From: Fistularia commersonii
Lineage: Eukaryota > Chordata > Actinopteri > Syngnathiformes > Fistulariidae
Assembly: GCA_037954325.1 (NCBI GenBank)
Contig: JBBMNZ010000030.1
Coordinates: forward strand, 2,465,501 to 2,529,500
Length of the DNA: 64,000 nucleotides
Direction of reading: 5' to 3'
Positions within the stretch are counted from its first letter, which is position 1. Every line of letters begins with the position of its first letter. A program made the position numbers and the translations under genes. The notes beneath the pieces are model-generated. The model did not search any database. It was not told where the DNA came from and saw nothing but the letters and a program-made list of their open reading frames with translations. Positions 1-11,640 of the stretch are shown piece by piece.

Positions 1-199
1 ATTACCCTTGCTCATTAGCGGCCTATTTGCTGTTAATTGCACAAAACCGAATGTTATTACGTTAGTGTTCTCAAACACTGATATCTCCAGTCGCCTCCGC
101 CATCCATCGGGGTTCGTTTTAACCGGCTGCGGATTTCATTCGATCACGGTACGATTAGGTTTACGGACCTGTTGTCTGAACTAATCGGGTTTCGACCGT
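1..199. other. Unannotated flank
   Basis: No coding region, RNA gene or repeat is recognisable before the first hAT remnant. Confidence 0.5.
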
Positions 200-765
200 C
201 AGTTTGTCAAAATCAAGGCCCGCGGGCCAAAATGAGGTCGGCCATGTCGTTTTATGTGGCCCGCGAGAACGTCTTATAACATCCGATTGCCTTAAAATAA
301 ATAGATGCATTCACCGTAAAGGACATTTCACACAATCACGTTGTGCGGCTGCATCCCACAGTTAGATTGCAGTGTTTCCACAGGGATGCCATTTTCAACA
401 GGCGGAATAGAGAAATTTAAATGTCCAGGAAGAGAAACGTGGGAAGACTCTTTCAAGAAAGATGGGAAGGTCAGTACGTGTTTGTGCTTCGAGGAGAAAA
501 AGCGGTTTGTCTTTTGTGTTTTGAGGCGGCGTCGGTTTTGACACCAAACACCGAGCTAAGTATGCTAAAGTTAGCCTTCCAGAAAAACAACATATTGTCC
601 AAGAATTAAAGGCCAAATTGTTACACATGCATTTGCATAGATTCTATTTTGGATTTGAATGAGTAAGTTCTTTAACTTTAAGTAGTAGTTACATTTTATT
701 TTACATTTTGAAGGGCAACCATTATGCTAATGTGGCCCTCTGTGTAAATGAGTTTGACACCCCTG
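200..765 (+). mobile_element. Deleted hAT-type element with BED-finger remnant
   Basis: The left end (about 200-235) resembles the GTGTCAAACTCAAGGCCCGCGG-type hAT terminus seen repeatedly in this window. The right end at 749-765 is its inverted partner (GAGTTTGACACCCCTG). Inside, 421-609 reads on the + strand as the start of a BED-zinc-finger transposase of the GTF2IRD2/ZBED-like hAT class: MSRKRNVGRLFQERW, then a CLLCFE metal-binding motif. The rest of the transposase, including the dimerisation domain, is missing, so the copy is non-autonomous. Related copies lie at about 4.86, 15.2 and 23.4 kb. Family assignment rests on the end sequences and the BED-like segment; the exact hAT subfamily is not determined. 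Confidence 0.7.
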
Positions 766-3632
766 GTCTAAACTGTATTAAAATATGTGTATTTCTTGAT
801 ATTTAGATGGATAACATAACAAGGCGCCGTTTTTCGTGTCGATTCTTAACGTCATGCGTCTGACACGTAAACACAACACGTGAGGTCGGCACGCGCCTTT
901 TGAAAAACGCTCTTTTTTTTTCACTTTCTGTCTAAAAAAAAAAAAAGAAAAAAAGACGATTGTTTTAAAACAAAAGTCAACCGAACGTTCCTTGGTCTGG
1001 TCGGAGCGCAGGAGGCTCCCGTCATATCACGAAGATCATAATATGACTCAAGCCGAAGGGCAAGCTTTCCCTTGATTTACTTGGAAATATTGCTGTGAGG
1101 CTCGGGGATTTGTTGACGCCATTCCGACGCAGGTTGCTGAGTTGTCATAGCAATAAAGGGATTTCCTGGTCACCGCTCGGAGCACAGCATATTTCACCAT
1201 CTGGCCGTCTTCGCACCTCCACAGGTGATCCCTTGAAAGTTTCCTCTCATGTGTTGCTGCAGGAAAAGAAACATTCAGAAAAAATAAATCTCTGTTAGTC
1301 ATTTCAGGGCGGCGGTCCGAAGTCTTCCGTTCCGCTCGAAACCGAAATGCTTTTTTTGCATTAGCGATACAAGAACATTATAACGTGTGACCTTTTCTAA
1401 AAAACCTGCAGAGCTTATAATTCCAACATGATTAGCTCTGACATCCCCGTTTTTATATATTTTCGTCCCGCTCTCTATTTTTAATGCTGCTAGAATGACA
1501 TTACTGGTACATTTAAAATTCAAAATTCCTTTCCCGGAAAATCGTATCGCGTGTCGGGGGAAGAATTAATGACGGCTGTTACGCAGCAGGGAGACGCGCC
1601 GCTTTCCGGTTCTCGGAGCTATAAATATTGACGTTTATTACGAAAATCTGAAAAATCCAAATTGGAAAGACAGGAAGAAGCGGTTGATAAGTTGTTCTTT
1701 TGTAACCCCCGCTTTGCGTCGCCTATTAATATTTAACAGCGGTCGTTCGAGAGGGTTGCATAAGGGTCGGGGAGGCCAGGCAGGTTCCTGTCAACAGGAT
1801 GTCTGAGGCCGAGAGGTCGGCCGTCCCGCAAGACCCGACCGCAATACTAAAAAGCGTCCTCGAATCCGCTTCCCGCTTCCCCGTCGAACGCTTCGTAGCC
1901 GCCGGGAGGCCGAGGAGGTTGACGAGCGGAGAACCTGAGATGTTTGCAAATGTCTTTTGAGAGGGAAAATCAAAAAGTTGATGCAGAGAAGTTCACGCTG
2001 ACTCACCTGTCCTTTCAATATCCACATTTTTTTTTTTTAATAAAACAACACTTTTTAAGTTCAAGGTAGATTAGGGAGACTTTCATTTGCAGTGGCGTCC
2101 GCGGTGAAAGTCCGGTATCGTGCGGACGCCGCAATAAATCTGCTGTATTCTATTTGACCGTCCAATAAGTGAAGGGCAATTAAAAACAGGTTTAATATTC
2201 AAGCCAAAAGAAGATTTTTTAAATCGCGTTTTTTAAAGATAGCGTCTTAAAACGGAAGGAGGCGTGGGAGGAACCAGACGAAGGTCTTGCCGAGGGGTCG
2301 ACGGAGAACATCCGGAGAACATAAAACCGACAAACTCTCGGTCGCCCCGAGATCTGGATCCGCCGTCTTCGTTTAAAAAAAAGTCGCTGTTTTTCGAAGG
2401 AAGCCGTCCTGTCTTTTCCTGGCTCACCAACCGGATTAGGAAGGATCTCCCTGCACGCATCGTCTATGAAATATCCCAAATGTTGAAGAGATGTTGCCAA
2501 ATATGCGTCTGCTAAAAGGGCCCTCCAGCATGCACCGTCCCCGGAGGAGCCCGACTTTCCGAGGAACTAATCTTTTGCATTTACCGGCCTTTTTCTGTCT
2601 CAGTGAGAGGAACGTAATCGCTGACACAAATTAGATAACTTGTTTTTTTTGTGCGGCGTGTGTTCGTGCGACGACTCGACAAAGTTTGCTCAACGCTGGG
2701 CTCAAATCAAACCCGCCTCGAATGTTATTTAAGTTTCTTTCCCGAAGGCCGTCTGCTCGCCGTTGAATAACTTCGCCCTTGTCTGCTTACTGCGATTACA
2801 ATTCATGAAATATCAGCGGTTAATCTTAACCCGCAACCCCGAATGGACCCACGACGGGAATCCATCTGGGCTGAGAGAACCTGCGGCGCATCGCTCGGCC
2901 ACTAGGGGGCGCCACTGCCGACGGCGTCCAAAAAAGTCGTAAAATCGTAAAAGAGGAGCCTAAACCGTGCCTTCTGGCTTCCACCAACCTCAAGTAGAAA
3001 AATTATATTTCCAGCGAGCCAACCGGCTCCTCTCCCATGTGCAGGTTGTCATGGTGACACCATGAGAAGGGAACAGAAAGATAATTTATTAGGGGCGATG
3101 GTGCACTTGAACATTTGAGTGTTCCACATACATAATATCCGCGAAGGAGGTCGATCACCAGGAAGCCCTCATTCTGCCGCCGCTCGTATCGTCTCCGCAC
3201 GCCCGCCGTGATGTCATTACGGAGGATGACGTCACAAGGAGGCCCTGCAGAGGTTTTTTTTTTTTTTTTGCTTGTTTTTTTTTTTGCACACCTGATCCGA
3301 TCCATACCGCCGGGCTTTTGTCCGCCCGGATGCAGGCGGAGCTCATCCGTGACAAATAGCATAGCGATATAAATACATACGGTGTGTGAATGGGCGAGGG
3401 CGAGAGGGCAAATAACAGTCACTGGAAGCGATGAGAATTCCTGCGAGCTGGACGTTTCCCTTTGTGCGGACGAATCTCCCACGCGAGATCCGCTTTTAAA
3501 TCGACAATGACTCCCACGCGTCCGAGCGCGGGGAGGGAACCCTCGGCGGCGGCGATGGCGGTTACTCAGATGAACGTCGCCCCGAACCTTCAAGATAAGA
3601 CACGACCGCAGTTTGGAGGTTCATCCTATATA
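766..3632. other. Intergenic, CpG-rich, no gene seen
   Basis: No exon with a recognisable product is visible. The stretch holds poly-A and poly-T runs (about 911-955, 3255-3285) and one CTCF-like motif listed separately. A 196-codon open frame on the minus strand at 3003-3593 is low complexity in part (lysine runs from poly-T) and resembles nothing I know. Confidence 0.5.
2896..2916 (+). promoter_or_regulatory. CTCF-like binding motif
   Basis: The string CCACTAGGGGGCGC (2899-2912) matches the vertebrate CTCF core consensus CCACNAGRKGGCRS at every position and is flanked by CACTG on the 3' side. It lies in unique sequence. This is a motif match only; binding is inferred. Confidence 0.55.
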
Positions 3633-4405
3633 CAGTGATCCCTCGCTATGACGCGGTTTATGTTTCACGGATTTGCGTCGTGCATTGTGTTCTGCATTCC
3701 GATTGGCTGAAAAGTCACTCCGCTTCTTCTCTACCTGTGCGTCAATAACGTTGCAGTTTAATATGTACATGTACGTAAAACAGCTTGCCGAATTTACATT
3801 AAGTACCTGCAAATTCTTCGCAATTTGGAGTTTCTCTAAAACCCATAATGTTGACAAAACGCTCTGGAGCGACAAAAGCACCTTGCAGGGCCCAAAAGGC
3901 AGCGGAAGATGCTATCTATGGCAGATAAAGTTAAACTTCTGGACATGCTAAGGGAAGGTAAAAGCTATGCGGCTGTAGGTCGGCGTTACGGAATGAATGA
4001 ATCTTCCGTTCGTTCCGTAAAGAAGGAAGAAAAAAACAAAGGGACGACAGCGGCGATAAGTTTTAATAAGAATGCAAAAAGGGTTGCAACTGTCCGCAAT
4101 TTTTTTCATAATCATTTTTAATTTTCTCCCGTTTAATCCAATGACTCGGGTCGCGGTGGGCGGAGCTAATCTCCACAATTCGAAGCCTTCTGTTCATATT
4201 GATGATTAAAATTATTATTTGACTGTACAGTTCAGAGGTTATTTGTTGAAAAAAACGTTTGTAAAGTACATTTCTTTTATTTGTGAAACAAGTGATTGAG
4301 CCTGTGAAATGGTTTGCTCTTTCTTTTCAATGTATAATAGAGTATTTAATTGTATAATAATTGTTAAAAAAAAAAATAAAGGTTTCTACTTCACGGATTT
4401 GGCTG
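3633..4405 (+). mobile_element. Tigger/pogo-type DNA transposon, internally deleted
   Basis: The element starts with the Tigger-like terminus CAGTGATCCCTCGCTATG right after a TA dinucleotide (3631-3632), as expected for insertion at TA. The open frame 3909-4121 on the + strand encodes a psq/helix-turn-helix amino terminus typical of Tigger transposases (MADKVKLLDMLREGKSYA, then GRRYGMNESSVRSVKKEE). The CENP-B-type second domain and DDE catalytic domain are absent. The right end is poorly preserved, fading out near 4400, where a SINE-tail-like segment (GAGAGGCGGGGTTTAACCC) follows. Confidence 0.75.
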
Positions 4406-4857
4406 AGAGGCGGGGTTTAACCCGGACCGGTCGTCTGTCAATCACAGCGACGGCCTCTTCTTGACAGCTGCGTTCAATTTGGGTTCTTCGGCGGACGGAA
4501 GAGGAAGAACGTGGAAACTCCAAAGAAGCAAGGAAACCCAGGAAACTCACGCATTTGAAGGTGCGCTTCGCTACGGTAGGTTTTAAATGATTGGTTGGCG
4601 GCTCAAATGAATGAGTTTGTGCTGGTTTAGCTTTTTAATCTGTTTGCTCCAACAACAGCGTTGTTTTTTTCAAGGCACTTAAATTATGTAAGACACGTAA
4701 GAGTACGGAGGACTGGAATTTATTCATCGTCTGATTCTCGATGTTGTTTCCGGTCGTTTGTTTCCGGTCGTTTGAGGTCAAAAGAAACAGGAAATCAGAA
4801 ATAATCCACGCTCAAGGTTTGTTTTTTCCTGTTTCGTAATTTTAAGAAAAAAAGATC
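4406..4857. other. Intergenic, no gene seen
   Basis: Unique sequence with no supported feature apart from a short SINE-tail-like stretch at its start. Confidence 0.4.
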
Positions 4858-5314
4858 ACACGTCAAACTCGAGGCCCGCGGGCCAAATGTGGCACGCCAC
4901 GTCATTTTATGTGGCCCCGCGTCGAGGAAGAGAAAAGTTGATGCAGATGGAAAGTTGTTTCAAAAAAGATGGGAAGGCTAATACATGTTTGTGCTACAAG
5001 AAGAAAAAACGTCAGCGTCGATTGTCAAAGAGTACAATCTACGTCGGCGTTTTGATGCAAACACAGAGCTAAGTATGCTAGAGTTAGCCTTTGTCAGAAT
5101 GTGTTCACGAAAACCGCATCCAAAAATACTGCAGCAGTGAATGCTAGCTTTGCAACAGAGCAACTAGTAAATATCATTTTTTACATTTATACAAATGCAT
5201 ACATCACTTTTTGGCTCCATTTATTTTACATTACATTCAGTGACATTTCTACCGTTACCGTTACATGTGGCCCTTTGAGGGCAACCGTGATGCTGATGAG
5301 TTTGACCTCCCCTG
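4858..5314 (+). mobile_element. Deleted hAT-type element, second copy
   Basis: Same family as the element at 200-765. The left end carries GTCAAACTCGAGGCCCGCGG, and the right end at 5298-5314 reads GAGTTTGACCTCCCCTG. Between them a frameshifted trace of the BED-finger region survives (LFQKRWEG-like and YKKKKRQRR-like stretches near 4950-5030). It is non-autonomous and degraded. Confidence 0.65.
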
Positions 5315-5483
5315 CATTAGATGAACCAGGCTTGATTTTATGTCCGCGCTGACGAAACCTCGATGTTTTATCGTTCCATCCGTACGTATCTTCATCCGCT
5401 TGTGACGACGGCGCCCACAACACCTGCTAACCTCAGGGTGCCACCAAATATTTTGATATGCTAATGCTCCCCGGTGTTCTGCA

Positions 5484-5570
5484 GCCCAACTGATCGGCTG
5501 CTCGGAGGAGGAGATGCCGGCGCAGACGACAACGCCGCCGCCGCCGCCGCCGAGCGAAGGTGATGGAGCA
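5484..5570 (+). other. Candidate exon of unknown gene
   Basis: A stretch bounded by a plausible acceptor (TGTTCTGCAG) and a good donor (ACACAT then GTGAGT, near 5578) is open in one frame and reads LIGCSEEEMPAQ followed by a threonine and proline run (from a CCG repeat) and SEGDGATH. It could be an exon of an unrecognised upstream gene or a chance open frame in GC-rich DNA. I do not recognise the protein and no flanking exons could be joined to it. Confidence 0.25.
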
Positions 5571-5578
5571 ACACATGT

Positions 5579-8500
5579 GAGTACAAACCCCGGGGAGGCT
5601 ACTTATTCAATCTGAAGGAAATCAACACATCCGGAGCTGGAGGGGGAGGGAGTTAATTCGTTTTTGAGCAGTATGGCTTCTTTATTAGGCCGAATTCACT
5701 TCGGCGAGGACAAGGTGGCACCGGACGTGCGCGATTCAGACGCCGGCTGTTGAATGCGTTAACGAACTCGCTTCCGCCGCATCGGCTCGGCTCATTAGCC
5801 CGTGTTTGGGCAGATTCGTCTTCTTGTCAGTCGGCCAGGTCACGCCACCGTAGCGTCGATGGTAAATACGAAGGGGTAAGGCAGGCCGGGGGGTTGGGGG
5901 GGGGGGTCACGTGCACGGCTGGCGCGCCAAATAACATCCGGCCCGTGGTAGAATATATTTCAATCAACCTGGAGAGCGTATTTCTCAGGCTAGGCTAAAG
6001 CTACCCGGAAGGGGGGGAACTGGACTTTGCAAGGCGATGACGAAATCGACCGAAAATGGAAGAGAGCTGCGCTTCCCGTGGAAAAATTGCTTCGTGATTC
6101 CCATTCGGAAATAAACAACCGCGCAACAAAAGAGGGCCCGCGGGCTCGGCGGTCACGAGTCGCGTTATAGAGTCGAGCGGTTTTATATCATCACGGATTT
6201 CGCTATCCGAACCACGACCCGTAATTCAGGCACACAAAGGCCATATCATTACAGGTAATCTTGGCACGAAGCTGAGGCCGGAGCCCTGGCGGTGCAGAGT
6301 CCATTGACTTCTTCCCCCTTATCTGCCTTCAAAGGAAAGCCAATTACTGGTCCGGGGGTTTTATTCGCGCGTTAAAAAGCTACTTAAAACCAAAGGGACT
6401 GAAAACGGCCTGGGAAAACTCACGCCGCTCCTCGGGATTTGTTTAAAATCTGCTGTCTGTCGGAAAAAAGTTCGGAAGGGGGAAGGAAACGCGCTGGACG
6501 GTTGGAGACAAAACCAATACGAGCAGGCAGCTCCGGGATTTAGAAGATTACGTCGCTAAGCTGAGTCCAACTGCTTCTCCGCCACCAGTCAAAACAACCC
6601 TGGCGATCCACAGCAATTTATTATGGGTACAGCATCAACAAGCGATTTAAGGAAAAAACAGGTGTTTTCGCTTAGAGTTCTTCTATTAATTGCACATAAA
6701 ATGATCATAAAATGATCTCAGACCCCACCCACCCACCCTGGACCAGTGGCGTCAGGGGCTTAAAGATGGAGGAAATAAGTGACCTATAAAGAATATTGTA
6801 TAATGTGTATCTTGTTATGAGGTTTTGTAAGAATGTGTGTGACTCTGTTAAGGAACCTGTTCTAATAAATGTTAAAAAAAAAAAAAACTGGGGATACATT
6901 ATCCATCCCAGAAGTTCAAAAAAAAAAAAAAAACAACCCGAGCTCGCCGTCGATGTGGCCTTGAGGAGTTCGCCCTCGTGTTTTGGAGGTGCGGGAATAG
7001 GCGTGTAGGCGTGAGGCGCGTCCGCTGCGTTTTCACATCAAATCCGGTAAATACTCAGCCGTTCGGCGGCCATTTTTAAACAGCGAGACCCCCGGAAATG
7101 AGCGGCGCGCAGGAGGCGAGCTTCATTTCCAATGAACAGCTTGAGCCGGGAAATTCGCCTCTCTTGTCCGGGGCCTCGTGTGGAGACCGACGGGTCGGTA
7201 TTGTCCGCTTGATACGGCGTCCCTTGACCGGATCCGGATGTTTCCAGTCAGTCGGTGCCTCTCGCCGCATCGCAAGCTAAATAATCTTCCTGCAACTGCA
7301 GGAAACATGATGGTAGTAAAATCCTTCCCTCCTGCACGGCATGTGAAGGCATACAATTGGAAAAGGTGCAAGTTAGGCTATGCAGTGTGTGTGTGTGTAC
7401 GTCTTTGTCAAAAAAAAAAAAAACTCACTAACCCAAGCTTACTGTTCTGAATATTTCCTGTGCATTGTGTATTTGCAGTCCCTATGTCAAATGTAATGTA
7501 ATAATGTCGCGACACGTTTACCGATCACTCGATTGTCCTTCTTTAAAAGCTTTTCTTGTGCGCAAAAAGCAAAAGCAATGCCCGGCAAGACTTTTTTTTT
7601 TTTTTTTTTTTGATTAGTATTCTTCCACGCCGGCTCCACGGTAGACGGAAAGTGCTTCCAGCCGAGGCTCCGGCAGCACCGCGGCTATAAACAAACATTT
7701 TTAACCTCCGTCTTATCGATAAGTCACCTCGGCTCGGTTCCGCCCGGCCCGTAAACCCTCCTGCGGGCCGTTTCTGGCACCACCTCCTGCTACAAGTGAA
7801 TCATTTCTACTCTCCTCTTCCTCCCATTCGTGACTAAACACCTGATGACTAAAACCGCAGGAGATCCAGCTGGTGGATCCCGGCGGCGTCCTCCTCCCCG
7901 CTCATGCCGCTACGCAACGGCGGCGCTGGTAGTGCCCGTGTGAGTGGGAAGCCCTGACAAACCACCGCCCCGGATGATTCAACCCTCTTGGCACTTTAAG
8001 TTGCGCGTTATGCTCAGAGCGCGAGCCTCGCTTGTGGCTCGCCGACGACCGCCTGTCGCGGGCGCCGCGCCGAGTCACCGGCCACGACAGCCCGTATGCG
8101 CCAGGCGTCCCACGCCACGTGACTTGTCGCTCAAGTGACCGCCGTTTCGCCGGCGGTCTGGGACAGTGTGGGAGGAAGTGCGAAGGGAAGAATCATTAAC
8201 TCCCCGCTGTGGCGTTTTCGTCGTCACGTCACTGGCGGGCTGATTAAAAAAAAACACTGTTATTTTCAGCCGCCGTTGGACGTTTCCATTTAAGTCTCCG
8301 GCAAAACAAAAACAACGGCTGATAGGATGAAGGAGGTTGCGTAAAAAAAGGAGGCTCGCTGTTAAACACGGTTCTTGTTTTTCACCGCCGTTTTGTTTTT
8401 AGACCGTTTCGGCGACACCCAAACCCGATTCGGCGGCCATCCGCCTCGACCGGCGGCAGCTCAGATTTTAATTTCAGCTTTTTTTTCGGCGCGGCGGTCA

Positions 8501-9489
8501 CCCGGTTGGATCGTGAGGCGTCTCCATGACGACCGGCGTGAATCCACGTTCCATTCACCGCAAAATTAGAAATGCTTGAAATCAAAAGTCAAGCGTACAT
8601 TTCGCCACCGCGTGTTTGGAGGTCGCTTCTGATCGGCAGGTGACGTGCGAAGTCAAGAACTTCCTGTGTTTGGCGTCTGCCATCACCGGTGAGGTCCGAT
8701 ATGCTCGTCAACTAAACGAGCCGCAAGTGATTTTTCCCGTTCTCCCGCGGCGAGCAGACGGCGGCCTCCGCTGATTGGAAACACTCGCAAATCTGCTGCA
8801 AACACACACTCATTCATCTTTTTTTTTTTTACAACGGGGGAAAGCTTGTGTTTACGGGAACCTCCGTCCTGAAAGATTATCCTTTTTCCAGCACCGCTGT
8901 TTCTGCGGTTCGTTGCCGTTCCCGAGATCACATGAGTTCATAAGTTATGCCCGGCGATGGACGCTCACCCAGGCGGGAATAAACACATTTATCAGTTCTT
9001 ATCTCAAATTACTGTTTTATCGTGTGCGCCGACGTTACCCCCCCCCCCCCCGACAGCGTATCGTTTCACTTAAATGACGCGTCCGGTGGCCTGTTGGTGG
9101 TTTCTCAAAGTTATCTAAAAGATAAGAAAAGCCGATGGAAGCGACGTTTTAGCGCCCGGCGTCGCCGGACGTTTTTTTAGCGAAGTCCCTGTTAGCGCTG
9201 TCGCTACAGTGGCTAGCAGCAGCAGGAAGCAAGAAGGAGCACATCAGTCGTCCTTATTGTCAGGAAATACGCATCCAATCAGGCCGATATGTGTCAAGCT
9301 GTCTCGCCGGGTGTTTTTTTTTCCAGCCGCCCGTTAATATTTGCTTCCGAGGCCACTTGTCTTCCTTTGCTGTTAATCAAACAAAGATATGTTAATTTAA
9401 AAAAAGCCACCGGCAAGGCACAGAACGCGATGGTTGTCGATTGGATTGTTTTTTTTTTTTCGTTGTTGTTTTCCTGACAACATTTTGTT
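5579..9489. other. Intergenic, CpG-rich, no gene seen
   Basis: No supported gene. The stretch contains several poly-A/poly-T runs (6872-6886, 6919-6934, 7591-7612), a short GT tract near 7386-7400 and a poly-C run at about 9039-9052. A short open stretch at about 7861-7940 has splice-like borders (ACCGCAG before, GTGAGT after) but no recognisable product. Confidence 0.45.
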
Positions 9490-10000
9490 CTGCCGCGAGA
9501 GCAGGAAAGGTTAGTCGAAGCAAGACTGAGTATATGTGTGTGAATGAGAGGAACCCGAGTGGAACGATGAGGCTACAGGGAGCGGAGATCAAGAAGTTGG
9601 GGGATTTTTAAGTACTCGGTGTACAGTCCAGGGCGTAGAAGAGTGTGGAAAAGAGGTGAAGAAACGGGTTCAAGCAGGTCGGAATGGGTGGAGGAAAGTG
9701 TCAGGAGTAGGAAGAGATAGAAGAACATCAGCCAGAAGGAAAGGAAAGGTGGAGGAGACGGTGGTGAGATGATCCACAAACAGGGACGATGACCGAAAGA
9801 TAGGAGGCCGAGCTGGAGATCGCAGAGATGAAGATGTTGAGGTTCTTTCTGGGAGTGACCAGGACGGAGAGGATCAGGAATGAGTCCATCAGAGGAACGG
9901 CACATGTTAGATGTTTCGAAGAGAAGGTCAGAGATGGTTGGGTCATGGACAGAGGAAGTGACTATATTAGTAGACGGATGCTGGAGTTGGAGGTCTAGAG
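9490..10000 (+). mobile_element. RTE-type LINE fragment, left part
   Basis: On the + strand this is the 3' part of an RTE-like reverse transcriptase. It matches the copy on the minus strand at 51.9-53.0 kb almost word for word in places (YMCVNERN-type segment, then the RLQG..IKKL.DF stretch). It is frameshifted and 5' truncated. A hAT element sits inside it at 10001-10494, and the LINE sequence resumes after that. Confidence 0.75.
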
Positions 10001-10494
10001 CAGGGGTGGCCAAACTACGGCCCGCGGGCCACATCCGGCCCGTTGGCCTTTTTAATCCGGCCCGCCAAAGATCGGCACAGAATTCACACTTGATGGATGG
10101 GAATGATTGGACCAATGAATGCGGGAGCTCAAACAGGAGATTATTTCATTTTTGGAGCTACTTGAGAACACTTTCCTGCACAGATTAGCTCTGTGATTTA
10201 GCCTTTACCGTGGACATACTGACACACATGAGTGAACTGGACGTGAAGCTACAGGGGAAAAAAACGCTTTGTGCATGAAATGCAAATAAACTTCAGAGCC
10301 TTCAAAACTGAGCTGGTTTTATTTTCAAAGCAAATGTTAGAAAATAGTCAGACAAGTGTCAGATGAGTTCGATATGTACTGTTAACAAATGCGTTTTTTT
10401 TTTGCTTTTTTGATATGTATTGTATCTTGTGCTTCCGTTTGTCAGATTTTAAAAGTCAATGCAGCCCCTGAGCCAAAAAGTTTGCCCATCCCTG
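10001..10494 (+). mobile_element. hAT element inserted into RTE LINE
   Basis: The element begins CAGGGGTGGCCAAACTACGG and ends with the inverted partner TTTGCCCATCCCTG. It is flanked by an 8-bp target duplication, GTCTAGAG at 9993-10000 and GTCTAGAC at 10495-10502 (7 of 8 identical), as expected for hAT insertion. The interior has short traces of a transposase-derived sequence but no intact frame. Confidence 0.85.
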
Positions 10495-10575
10495 GTCTAG
10501 ACAAAGACCTAAGACGTTTGATGGCCGCAGTGGGAGAGGATTTGAAGGTAGTTGGAGAAGATTCCTTGTTCATCT
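10495..10575 (+). mobile_element. RTE-type LINE fragment, right part
   Basis: After the hAT target duplication the sequence continues the RTE 3' end (ACCTAAGACGTTTGATGG, then GTGGGAGAGGATTTGAAGG). The 52-kb copy has the corresponding GATATAAGGACGTAGTGAG and GAGAGGATGTGAAGG. This shows that the LINE came first. Confidence 0.65.
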
Positions 10576-11170
10576 CCGGTCTTCTCCTGCATTCAGGGCA
10601 GGACCACGAATAGAAACGTGTCACCATTCGTTCTCAGTCTTGCACCAGGGCGGTTGAGGGTCTCCAAAGAGTTTGGACGGTGGGATGATCTCACCGAGAC
10701 TCAAAGATCTCCTGGTGGAGTCGAACCAGAGACGCAAATGGCTGCGTCACCGCGCCGCCTCTCATTTTACTTCCGAAATGAAAATCTTTCCCGACGGCCC
10801 TCGAGGTGAATCATCTCCAGATATTGCTCGGCGCGATCGCTTTTATCGCCTCGTGTCTGAAAGTTTGACAGCGTCCTCAGAGAGATGTTTCGAGGGCCTC
10901 CGAAAACATCGTGGGTTGAGAGATTTCAGCGCCGGGTCTGTGTCGTCCTGATAACAGTCCTCGGGACGAACGTCTGATCTTCAAAAACAACAGAAAGGTG
11001 TGCACGTGGCGTGCGCGCACTCCTTTCTCCTGGACGGGATGTTTTGGCCCGACGTTACGACAGAATCAACAAGCTTCGCGCATCTAATGATGGAGGAAAC
11101 AGAATTTCAGGGTCTGAAAAATAAATATTCAGGCGTAAAATTGCCATCATTTCGTACAGACAGGAGCACC

Positions 11171-11205
<35 letters not shown>

Positions 11206-11640
11206 TGGAAATAGGCGGTAAATAAGACCAGCAGAACACACTCCGAGTGTTGCTGTCTGGATTGGCTTAATGAGTAAAATGACCGTCGCCGTTTTCGTGA
11301 AAACAAGCTAATTATCGGATTAAGCGACGATGAAGGATATGAGGTTTTAACTTGTCAGTCAAGAAAAGAAAAGCACTTTCTTCAACACCGAAGGAAGGCC
11401 CTAATATGATATGCTCACTCCAAACATGATATTGATTTTATTGCTCTCTATTTCTTTGTTGCAAAATCGGGAGTTCACTCACTCACTAATCTCACTTTTA
11501 TTCTTCACTTATTTCATGGCCGTTACATGTCGCCCGTTGAGAACCGTCAACCAAATTTCTTGTATTTGCAAAATGACCTGCCGAATAAAGCGATTTTTCC
11601 GATTCTGAAAGTGCTCCGGTAGGACTCCAGCAGTGACGTG
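10576..11640. other. Intergenic, no gene seen; GT microsatellite
   Basis: No supported gene. A perfect GT microsatellite of about 16 repeats lies at 11173-11204. Confidence 0.5.

Noticed and set aside
3003..3593. 196-codon minus-strand open frame
   Set aside because: Contains lysine runs from poly-T, matches no family I know, and lies in CpG-rich DNA where long open frames occur by chance.
9573..10115. 180-codon minus-strand open frame
   Set aside because: It is the antisense reading of an RTE LINE fragment running into a hAT element; the real coding sense is the + strand.
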